A stretch of DNA of 64,000 nt from Hofstenia miamia (taxonomy: Eukaryota; Xenacoelomorpha; Acoela; Hofsteniidae). Below the pieces are notes generated by a model that saw nothing but the letters and a program-made list of their open reading frames with translations, did no database searches and was not told the origin of the DNA. Both the position numbers and the translations under genes were made by a program. Below are positions 1-9,475 of this stretch, piece by piece (positions within the stretch are counted from its first letter, which is position 1; each line of letters begins with the position of its first letter). The stretch is taken from positions 251,017 to 315,016 of the forward strand of contig CABFPE010000032.1 of assembly GCA_900660155.1 (NCBI GenBank), in the 5' to 3' direction.

Positions 1-2070
1 TATATATATATAACTGATGATGAATCTTTCATCAAATCTAAAATATAGTGCAATCAAATTTTTTACATTTTTAGATAAAAAATTTCTATTGTAGATATTC
101 TATTTTGTAGCTAAGCGAAGATTTTCTTCAAAAATTTAGATGCCCCCTTAATCATGGACTATAGAAACCTTGATGCTATAATATTAATCTATGCTCTTCC
201 AGACATTGGAAGCATAAGATATGGCGAGCCATTTGTATACTCAACAATCGATCGTTCAATTACCCTTAAAATTTTTATGTACACATAGACGCTTTCATGT
301 TAAAATATACGCATGCATGCCAAGCTTACAAATATGAAATGAGTTATTGGAACCTGAAATAAGGTAGTGCAGGTGACATTTTATCATATTAATAATAACT
401 TGTACATTCACATAGCTTCCCCATTGCTGTTTTTGGCTTAAAGTAATTGATATTGCAAAAATGTTTATTCGAAAATGTTTTTATATTAACAGGATTCGAA
501 CTAATATTTAGGATAGCATTGTGTACACTAAGTGCATAAACAAACATTTGTTAAACATCAATGAACATTTCAAAAAACATGTTCTATATAACAAGCAAAC
601 TGGTAACATATTGTGTAAAGAATAATTAATAGAAAATTTTTTACAGAGCATTCTGCTCCTAAAATGCCAATATTTTCAGAATAAATTTGAAATCAATAGA
701 TTGGCATGACTAGTTTAAAGCTATAGACAAAATTGATGATATAAAACTTAATCTCAAGTATAAAACCATATTTGTAATAGTATATATCGCTTAGTTACAA
801 ACTATTCGACTTGTGAAACAAAAACAAATTCAGAGGATTTCAAATACTTTTCACCAAATTCTGACAAAGTTTTATTGTCGAAAATTATAATTTTTACAAA
901 TATTTATGTTAATTTGAACTTCATACATTTATTCTTAAAATGAAGTAATAAAATCCGAAATTGATTGGGATTATAAACCGCTATGAAATATAGTTACTAT
1001 AAATTCCAACTTGAATATTATAATTAATTGAAATCTATACTTTCATAGTGAGGTCTAATAACTAGTTTAATACACGCCTACTTTCAACTTTAATGGGCTG
1101 CAGACAGCACTTGAAATGACTAGCATTAATTACATCATAATATTAAGGTGCAGGTAAAAGTCATTTTGAATTGTTATTTCAGTAATGGGCCGCTGTTTTT
1201 ATTTCAATACAAATATAGTCAGAGAAAAAAAATTTTTATTTAACCATTCCTCAGTTTAAGTCAACGTAGATCCTAAAATTGTGAGCAAAATTGTGTGCAT
1301 TTTCATATAAATAAAATTTACTGACCATAATGTACTAAAAATTGGTCTAAATCAAATCGATTTTTTAAAAATTTACTCCAAAAATTTATCTGGTAATTTT
1401 GAGATATTTGTCAGCTTAGTGTAAAGACCTTGAGTAGAGAATAAACAAAATTGTATTGTAGCATATAAACAACATTTTTACAAGTTTTTGGTATTATCAA
1501 TGATAATTTTTAAGGGGTTTTCGTAACTCAAATCAGCCGACAAAAGAAATTTGCAATTTTAGCTAAATGTAAACAAACTTACTTTTGCGAAATACATCTG
1601 CTATTGATTTTAAAATGCCATTCAAGAGCACAATTTTTAGCCAATGAAGAGAGAGTATAAACAAATTTATTGGAGCAAGAATCACGTTGTGATTGTTTTA
1701 AATATAATTGAAACTTTTTTCTAAACACCATTTATTTTCATGAAAGTTTTGCTTAACTATCTAATAGGAATTTTTTTTAATTAATGGTATGGTAAAATTT
1801 CTTACATTTTTATTTTACACTTTTATTTTGGCTATAAAATATTCCATAAACCTTTACATAAAACTAGTAATTTGTATGTAAACAATATTTTAGGCAGGAC
1901 TTCCCTAAATCTGTATACATAGAAGATTCACTATTATATTTATTCATGTTATTCTTCCGAAGTAGTCAAATATTTAAAAATAATTTTCATTACAACAAAT
2001 CAGTGCATTTTTGGTACACAGCTCGACTGACGTTTTTTTGACGAAAAACCTATTGACGGCAATGCAAGTC
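1..2070. other. AT-rich intergenic DNA, no gene seen
   Basis: No long reading frame, splice-bounded coding stretch or recognisable repeat protein is visible on either strand. It opens on a short (TA)n run. CpG dinucleotides are fairly frequent for such AT-rich DNA. Confidence 0.6.
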
Positions 2071-2072
2071 TA

Positions 2073-2304
2073 CAGGGTGTCCGTAAAGTCTGGACACAGT
2101 AACATTAACTATTTTTCAATGTAGGCTTTAAAATTATTCATATTGTTTCACCCATGCCTCAAGATAGATTTAAACTTATAGTTCTCAGTGGCTATAGAGG
2201 CTTAATTTAAAAATTTAATGCACTTTATTCGGAAAGAAGTTCACTTATTGAAATAGTGGCGAAATTATGAAATTTTATTGTTTTCAGACTCTGTGGACAC
2301 CCTT
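2073..2304. mobile_element. Tc1/mariner-type MITE, about 232 bp
   Basis: The left end reads CAGGGTGTCCGTAAAGTCTG. The inverted right end reads AAGGGTGTCCACAGAGTCTG, so there are four differences over 20 bp. Each end abuts a TA (2071-2072 and 2305-2306), the target duplication made by Tc1/mariner transposons. The interior has no coding potential, so this is a non-autonomous miniature element. The CAGGGTGTCC terminus is common among Tc1/mariner relatives; the exact family is not resolved. Confidence 0.6.
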
Positions 2305-2306
2305 TA

Positions 2307-3640
2307 TATGATTTAATTCAGCTGAATATTAAGAACTCAGCTAAAATTTCATACCTATATTTGCAAAAACTCAATGGAAAATTCCTTTATATTTTGTTAA
2401 TATATTTTCGTGTTAGCAACTGTTCTAGTCCACATTTTCTTTGTGTACACCATGTAATATAATTAAAGTTGAAAATGGAATACATTTAATATTTTCAAAG
2501 TCAAGGTATATCTTAGATGTTCTTAAAAAAAGATTTCATAGACTTCAAAGGGTTTCCATTTGTTTTAGCAACTATAATATTTCAGTTGCTGAATACATTA
2601 GAAAACATTGATTTAGTAAATTTGCTTATGTGTATAAGAGACAGGTTCAATACTATTGATTAGATGACAATATAAGAGAAACCAGTAAATACAAGCAAGA
2701 ATACTTGATTGAAATGATTAAAAAAGAACTGAATTAAGATTCATCGAATGATTTATTGGGACGTAAATCCAAATGGGATTGAGACTAATATTCTTGATAT
2801 TCCTTGAAAATCGATTGTTGTCTTATTTAAATTATTAACATATATGAAATTTAAAACCTAGAAATTGTTTTAGTGTACATAAATATTACCGTATAAAATG
2901 CTTTGGATACATAATTCTGAGAAAAATCCAACAAAACTTTATACATTGCCTATAAGACGAATTACATTGGCAACTTTGAATGAATGCATTCTACTAAATG
3001 CATGCACTTCGGAATCGGATGCATAAGGGGGCAGATGGTTAACAAAAGATCTATGAAAAACCAATGCTAGACAAAAGGTATTGGTATTGATAGTAAACTT
3101 GCTCCTAACGCCCCAATTTTGTGAAACGGATACTTCGTGCTTTTAATTGTGGATAACTGCAGACAATATACACAAGTTTAGTAAGCAGGTTAATAGCATA
3201 ATTCAAAAGATATATCATATTGCGGAGAACTGCTGGTATATTTTCAAAACATGCATTTTACCATCTTAATGTCAACATTAAGAAAATATTGGAAAGAGTT
3301 ATCAAATATGAGGCAATAATTTTAAATATATCAAAGGCTTCTGTGATAGAATTTTTCACCAAAACCTTGACAGAGGATTTCATTTGTTTTGTTAATAAAA
3401 TATGTCAAAATCATCCGCTCTTTAATGCAATTAGCACCAAAGACACTATCCATCAGGATCGTGTACGTATGACATCAAATACAATATTCTGCAGAACAAA
3501 GAACATGAATATTTCTTTTGTGACTATAGCTCGAAAATTCACCACCTATAACAACTAGCTGAATTTCATATTTTGTGTATATATTTGAACGTATTCCATT
3601 TTGTCATGCATTTCATTAGGAAATTATTACTATTATTACT
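2307..3640. other. AT-rich intergenic DNA, no gene recognised
   Basis: A 112-codon open stretch (3220-3558, + strand) lies here, but its translation matches nothing I recognise and has no splice context, so I treat it as chance. It could be an eroded LINE segment, since LINE sequence starts soon after. Nothing else is supported. Confidence 0.5.
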
Positions 3641-3935
3641 ATTATTAACATTATTTATTTTATCAATGTTATTACTATTATTATTATTACACCGACAAAA
3701 ATACAATCGGAGATAAAAACATGCTAAACACATTTACTGATTTTTTGCACTGAGCTCACCACACACAGACAAAACAAAGTTATTATTATATATTTTATAT
3801 TTAGTTTGGAGTTTAATTGTATCTGTTAGCAAATATATTGCTTTGACTCTTATTATTATATTATTATTATTATTCTTAAAATTATTTCTATTAATAAATT
3901 ATCATTATTATTAGTATTATTATAAATATCAGGAA
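3640..3935. repeat. Broken (TTA)n/(ATT)n microsatellite cluster
   Basis: Several imperfect runs of ATT/TTA lie at about 3645-3690 and 3845-3925, interrupted by unique sequence. They directly precede the first LINE fragment. The same triplet recurs at four other LINE boundaries in the next 6 kb (about 5143-5175, 8305-8335, 8629-8655, 9419-9475). Confidence 0.75.
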
Positions 3936-3949
3936 TGATTTAAAGAACG

Positions 3950-5175
3950 ACCTGACGAGTCAGAGTATTTAAAGATTCATAAAATGGTTCTACGGCAGAA
4001 CTGCTCTGGGTCCCCTGTACATAAATGATATAAATTATTAGCTTAATAATAGCTGCAAAATACTACAATTAACGGATTAGGTTAGTATGTTATTTGTGCA
4101 AATGCCAGGCGTATACTTGCAACAACTGACTTACAAAGGCATATAGAAATACTGCAGGTGTACTTCATCAACAATCAATTAACTATAACCAGTAAAAAAA
4201 ACGCAAAACGCAGTTCATAATATTTTCTACAAGGAATTTAAAATATATCTCTAAAAACATCAAGCATAATCTTGTAGGAATAAGTCCGCCAAGCAATAAA
4301 AGCAGCATTAAATATCTTGGTGTTGACATAGATGAAATCCTTCAATTTTAAGAGTTTGTACATATCAAGATCAGGAGAATGGCTGCTGGAATTCATTATT
4401 TAGGAGAACTAATACCAATCACTCAGGGATTGCAAAAAATGAAATCATAAATACCTTCATAACCAGTCTATTCAGTTTATGACTGCATATTATTACATGT
4501 AAACGGCATACAATTATCACAGAAGAGCGAATAAATATAATTACAATACAACAATTTCGATAGCACTTAACAGTAAACGACCATAAACAAGTTATAACCT
4601 GAAAAGTTTCAAAATATTAGCACCGAAATATTAAATGCAATATCAAAGTTTGAAAAATTTACACAAACAAAAAAATATATTAAGCACAGCAAATTTAAAA
4701 TAGTCTAACATAAATTCACTATTAATTTAAGAAAAAATAAGTGAATTTTAAAACATCAAACCATACATTCGTCATGGCAGCATTCATATAGTGTTTCAAT
4801 GTTCTCTGTACGGAATAAACTCCCAGGGATATATGAATCGCTGAATCCTTCACCAAATTTAAAAAAACTGCTAAAACAAAACTATTTGAACAGACAATAT
4901 CAAATAGGAACATCTAAGAGACTAAATGCATGGTTATATAATGAAATATTTTAATTTTTGAATTTCAAATTTTCATTTGTAAAAATTTTTGTTTTAACCA
5001 TGTTTTGTATTTTGTAAATTGCAGGTTAGTTCTACATATTTGTATATATATTTGATATAAGTATGTGCACTTAATTGTATAAGTGCATTATATGTCTCAC
5101 GTATAATTATACAAGCAAATATGGGCTAGGTAAAGTTAATGTTAATGTTATTATTATTACTACTATTATTATTAT
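3950..5175 (+). mobile_element. LINE copy A: CR1-like 3' fragment with (TTA)n tail
   Basis: This is a decayed 3' part of an APE-type non-LTR retrotransposon. Readable pieces in shifting frames are an ALGPLYIND-type reverse transcriptase block (about 4005-4035), YLGVDID from the thumb region (about 4315-4335), and a C-terminus reading GTSKRLNAWLYNEIF followed by a stop (about 4908-4953). The same C-terminal wording recurs in copy C (GSSKRLN at about 13,581), so A and C belong to one family. The fragment ends in a 3' UTR and an ATT/ACT run at 5143-5175, the expected microsatellite tail. It is 5'-truncated and disrupted many times. Confidence 0.75.
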
Positions 5176-5182
5176 TATATAT

Positions 5183-7168
5183 ATGTCTGTTCCGGTCGAA
5201 GACGGTCGGGTCTCACTCTCGCTCGCAGAAGCGATACGTGATAATCTATTCAAAGATAAAAAGAAAACGCCGCTTCATCAAATATTCGCTCTGCTCAACA
5301 AATAAAACGCCGCTGAAGCTCTCCTACTCCTCTTCAAAAGTTCATTGAAATCTGTCTCTAATGTTTCAACCCAGTCTTCGCCTACACAATCGGCTAATTC
5401 TAACAATGCATCATGTTCTACGCAAACGCTTTATTCTCCTTCTGAACATCGCTACGTCTCTTTCAAAAATCCGCCCAAGTCTCCTAGAAAGAAATCTAAT
5501 GAAGCACGAAGTTCTACTCTCCCGCGAAGAGAAGTGAAATCTATCAAACCTTGCACATCATCACTAATCATTGGAAGCAGCATTCTAAAATATGTCCGCT
5601 CGCATAATCTTTTACATAATCAAACCACTTCAATCCATTCTTATCCTGGTCACAACTCTAGGCTTCTTGCTGAAAAGATCTCACAATATCCGAAAGTCCA
5701 CGTCAATTCTGTCATTCTAAACACTGGTCTAATCGATGAAATACACTCCACTGATGTTCGAACATTCAAATCAAATATCAATCATCTAGTTGAACTGATT
5801 CGTCTCAAATTCTCACCACGCTTCATCTACTTCTTGCAAATCACTCCTGTCTGCAAACCTTCAATATTACAACGAAATCACATCATTGCCGAATTCAACG
5901 AAGTCCTATCGCGTATGCCGTCAAGCAACTTCAACGTCATCCCTGTTTTCAAAAAATACTTATCATCACGAAGAACTGCAAAAAGTAGTCTCTTAGCCCT
6001 TGACGGAATACGTCTTTCTCGGAATGGAATCAAGCAAATGACTCATATCTTAAAGAATCATCTCAGTCCACGCCAAATCACTCTCTCATCATTCCGTGCT
6101 CCTTATATCTCTTATGCAAAAGTCACAATGCCTAAATCAATCAAACTGGTAAAAATTTTTATTTATTATTTAGTTATGTATTTTGCTTTTCGAAATGTAA
6201 CTATATATTATATACATGCTCACATCCAAACACAACACAGAAAACACTCACATCTTGATTACTACATGTGTACTACCAAATTAAGTACATTGATTTATAA
6301 ACAACTTTCTAGGTATTTTTTTCTTTTAAAATTAATCCTTTCTGGTGACATAGAAACAAATCCAGGTCCTATGCTAAGTGAAACAGAAATTGAACCCAAA
6401 TTAAAAAACTATTCTGATAACTTCAAATATATATATATTAACGCTAGAAGTCTTAATGCAAACAGAAACGATTTCTTAAAATTAATTACAAAAATTGGAA
6501 AAAATGCAATATTCATAATTACAGAAACTTGGCTTAAGCCTGATATCGACCCTAACTTGTTTAACCCAGATCGACAATATTTTGAGGTTTTTACTAAAAA
6601 TCGAATAGGTAAAGGTGGTGGACTTATGACAATTGTGCCAAAATCTTTAAAGCCAACGAGTAAATCTGAATATGAACTTAATCACGAAATATTTGAATCG
6701 CTGTGGATAGAAATAAAATCAATAGAAAACTGGTTCCAAAAAGATTTAATAAACATAACTTATAATCCAAATAAAAATTACCTAGTCGAATATTTAAATT
6801 ATAAAATATACGAAATATCTGAAATATGTAGTGATTATAACTCTCTAAATATATTCGGTGACTTTAATATTAATTACTTTAACTCTTATGAACGAAATTC
6901 TATAAATGAATTGTGTGCTACCTGTAATCTTCATTGTATAAATACGGTTTGTCCAACTCGCATGAACAATTTAATTGATTACTTTTTTACTAATTCTGAA
7001 GTTTCTTTCAAATCTTTAATGTTTGAATCATTTAGTGATCATGCACTGTGTACATATATTAGTAACAAAACTACTAAAAGCAAGCAATTTAAAACCATAA
7101 ATGCAAGAGACTATTTATCTTACTCAGATGAAAAAATGGAAAAAACCTTAAAAAAACATCCCATTTAA
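5183..7168 (+). pseudogene. LINE B ORF: esterase-like domain, 2A motif, APE endonuclease
   Basis: The likely start is ATG 5183 (MSVPVEDGRVSL). This frame meets one TAA at 5303-5305 and then stays open to 7168. Domains in order: a Ser/Thr/Lys-rich leader; an SGNH/GDSL-like domain (about 5560-6080) with block I as IIGSSIL, block II as YPGHNSRLL, block III as LNTGLIDE and block V as DGIRLS; a hydrophobic Tyr-rich segment (about 6150-6340); the 2A motif ending at 6370; then an APE endonuclease with INARSL (about 6437), TETWL, GKGGG, GDFNIN (6857), DYFFTN and SDHALC (7034). CR1-clade ORF1 proteins are known to carry esterase domains. Here the block III Asn and block V His are replaced, so catalysis is doubtful. 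Having the esterase-like region and the endonuclease in one frame, rather than as separate ORF1 and ORF2, is unusual. Confidence 0.8.
6314..6370 (+). other. 2A-type ribosome-skipping motif in LINE B
   Basis: The translation reads FFLLKLILSGDIETNPGP, matching the 2A consensus D-[V/I]-E-x-N-P-G-P exactly, with the usual hydrophobic residues upstream. In 2A peptides the ribosome fails to join the last Gly and Pro, releasing the upstream protein and continuing downstream. Functional 2A sequences are known in APE-type LINEs. The motif lies between the esterase-like and endonuclease domains, so it would separate the ORF1-like and ORF2-like products. Confidence 0.85.
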
Positions 7169-7199
7169 TTATATTTACACATTAAATTTTGGACCGCAA

Positions 7200-8627
7200 A
7201 TGATTAATTACATTGCAAAAGAAATCTACAAAGCATTAAACACTGTTGCCCCAATTAAGAAACGACGGGTTAAGATTAAAACAATTAAATTTCCCTTTTC
7301 AAACACCGACGATAATCAAGTCCATGAACTAGTATCAATTAAACGAGAATTATTTGATCTTGCGAAATCCGAGCCGACAAAGACTAATTGGACCAATTAC
7401 GAAAAATCAAAGAAAGTAATTAAGCAATTAAGAACAAAAAATTTAACTAAAGCTCAGCAAAAATTCTTTAACCAATTAAATTCTACTCGAGAAAAATGGC
7501 GATACATCCATAAATTTATTGGAAAATCTAAAGGTCTGTCATCCGAAATAAATGAATTAAACATCAATAATACTACCGTTACAGACAAAAGTCAAATACT
7601 AAATCATTTAAATTCAACATTCAAAGAACTTGCAAATTTCAATTTCCCATCTTATAAGAAAAAACAAAATTTTGATAATCTCAAACAATCAAAACAATTT
7701 TCTTTAGACTTGCTACAATCAATGACTTAGAAAACATTGTTAAAAATCTTGATACCAACAAATCAATCGCTTCTTATAATCTCCCATTTTTTATTATTAA
7801 ACGTTTTTTTCCTATTTTTGGAGAACAATTATTAGTCGCATTTAATCAATGTATTATTGATTGTGAATTTCCAGACTTACTAAAAAAATCAGATATAACT
7901 CCTATATATAAAAAAGGTGACAACCTAAACGCAAAAAATTATAGACCCATTTGTATTACACATAATTTTAGCAAACTCTTTGAAAAACTGTTGTATATTC
8001 AAATAAACGCATTCCTAAAATCTGAAAACATCCTATCGAATAAGCAATTTGGTGTTCGTGCGGGGCATAGCACCCAGGACGCAATTTTATCGATCACGCA
8101 ACAAATTAAGTCTAATATATCTCATAATAACTGCAGCTGTGTAGCATTACTAGATTTAAGTAAGGCATTCAATTCAATGAATTTCGATATCTTGCAAGAC
8201 AAGCTTATAAATTATAATAATAAATTAATTTAATGATGAACTTCTTAAAAAATAGACAGCAACGTGTAATATTAAACAGTAAAAAATCAAGCTATGTTAC
8301 TACTGACCTTATTATTATTATTATTATTATACTTGGCCCTATTTTATTTGCAATTTTTGTAAATGATATAATAAAACATGTTAAACACAGCGACATTTAG
8401 CAATATGCAGACGACACATGCCTAATAAGTACCGCAAAAAATGCTTTTGATGCTACAAAAAACCTCCAAACAGATATAGAAAAATTAAACAATTATTTTA
8501 CTAATAATCAACTGAAACTAAATATTGGAAAAACTCAATTTATAATTTTTTCACCGAAGGCACAAAGAAATCTAATAAATGATATAGAACTAAAGATAAA
8601 TAATGAGTCAATAAAGCAAAGTGAATC
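7200..8627 (+). pseudogene. LINE B linker and reverse transcriptase, frameshifted
   Basis: 7200-7730 encodes the basic linker between endonuclease and RT (EKWRYIHKFIGKSKG, NSTFKELANF). The RT follows in another frame from about 7728: ITPIYKKGD and NYRPICIT (about 7890-7960), FEKLLYIQINAFL, NKQFGVRAGHST (about 8040-8075), and CVALLDLSKAFNSMN (about 8138-8180). After a further shift come LKNRQQRVILNS, then a run of Ile codons, LGPILFAIFVNDI, and QYADDTCLIS (about 8401-8430). QYADD holds the catalytic aspartates. The GVPQGS block expected before LGPILF is occupied by (ATT)n. The thumb and C-terminus are missing beyond the N at 8628. Confidence 0.8.
8305..8335. repeat. (ATT)n run inside LINE B reverse transcriptase
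   Basis: Seven or so ATT triplets replace the codons where related elements have GVPQGS. The reading frame is kept, so the translation is a row of isoleucines followed by LGPILF. See the corresponding finding. Confidence 0.8.
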
Positions 8628-8628
8628 N

Positions 8629-9417
8629 TATTATTATTATTATTATTATTATTATTCTTACTTCTCACAGCTTTATGCTGGTATACCTCCCAACTCGGGG
8701 AACTCACCAGTTCCCAGGGAGTCTGAGAGCTTTCTTCAGGACTCTAGCTGTTACTAACAATGCTGTTTTCTGTGCTACTGCTCCTCCCCACTTTGGTACT
8801 CCCAGCTCCTCCAAATATCTCTTATCCTTCTTACTCACTGCTCCTAGTGCTCCTACAACTACCGGGACTACTTCAACTTTCTTTAACTTCCACAGAATTT
8901 CTATTTCCTCTGCTAACTCTCTGTACTTGTCTATCTTCTCTTTCTCCTTGCTTTCTACATTTCGTCCTTTGGTACTGCTACGTCTATCACTGTTCCTAAT
9001 CTTTTCTCTTTGTCTACCTCTACTAGGTCTGGCCTCCGTGCTTCTATCACTTTGCTCGTCTGTATGTTGAAGTCCCACAGTATCTTAACCTTCTCATTTT
9101 CTATGACGCCCTGTGGCTTGTGCTCATACCACTTGTCTCCTGCTTCTAACCCATGCTGCCTGCTCAAACTCCAGTGTACCATTCTTCCCACCTTGTCATG
9201 CCTGAACTTATACTCATTCTGTGCCAACTTCTCACACCCTGCTATCAGATGATCTACTGTCTCTGCTTCTAACCCATGCTGCCTGCTCAAACTCCAGTGT
9301 ACCATTCTTCCCACCTTGTCATGCCTGAACTTATACTCATTCTGTGCCAACTTCTCACACCCTGCTTTCAGATGATCTACTGTTTCCGCTTCTTTCTTAC
9401 ATAGCCTTCACTTATCA
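8629..9417 (-). mobile_element. R4/Dong-like LINE 3' fragment (restriction-like endonuclease type)
   Basis: On the minus strand this encodes the C-terminus of a non-LTR retrotransposon with a restriction-like endonuclease. Visible parts are a zinc-knuckle remnant (RLCKKEAETVDHLKAGC near 9400-9350, its first Cys codon now TGA), VGRMVHWSLSRQHGLEA, WYEHKP, ENEKVKILWDF, then the endonuclease core ARRPDLVEVDKEKRLG...VIDVAVP (PD...D). In another frame follow KYRELAEEIEILWKLKKV and VEVVPVVVGALG, stopping at 8704. One frameshift separates the two parts. A segment of about 110 bp covering the zinc knuckle and VGRMVHWSL is tandemly duplicated. It is bounded on both sides by (TTA)n; Dong elements are known to insert into TAA repeats. 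Confidence 0.75.
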
Positions 9418-9418
9418 C

Positions 9419-9455
<37 letters not shown>

Positions 9456-9475
9456 CACTAACATAATTATTATTA
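9419..9475. repeat. (ATT)n microsatellite
   Basis: About a dozen ATT triplets followed by a degenerate extension. It separates the antisense R4/Dong-like fragment from the 5' part of LINE copy C and may be the target tract into which one or both inserted. Confidence 0.85.

Larger units (their letters stand above)
5183..8627 (+). mobile_element. LINE copy B: near full-length CR1-like element with 2A motif
   Basis: This non-LTR retrotransposon starts abruptly in GC-richer sequence right after the (TTA)n tail of copy A. It runs through ORF1-like, endonuclease and reverse transcriptase regions and is cut off at a single-N join at 8628, before its C-terminus and tail. The order is N-terminal leader, SGNH-esterase-like domain, hydrophobic linker, 2A motif, APE endonuclease, linker, RT. 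Damage is light: one in-frame stop near the N-terminus, about three frameshifts (near 7168-7200, 7728 and 8215-8233) and a stop near 8398. It is a dead but fairly recent insertion. Confidence 0.85.

Noticed and set aside
3220-3558. 112-codon open frame
   Set aside because: No recognisable motif, no homologue by eye, no splice context; plausible by chance in AT-rich DNA.
6146-6180. Apparent tiny intron (GT...TTTAG) in LINE B
   Set aside because: Only about 30 bp, shorter than any plausible intron here; the frame is open through it.
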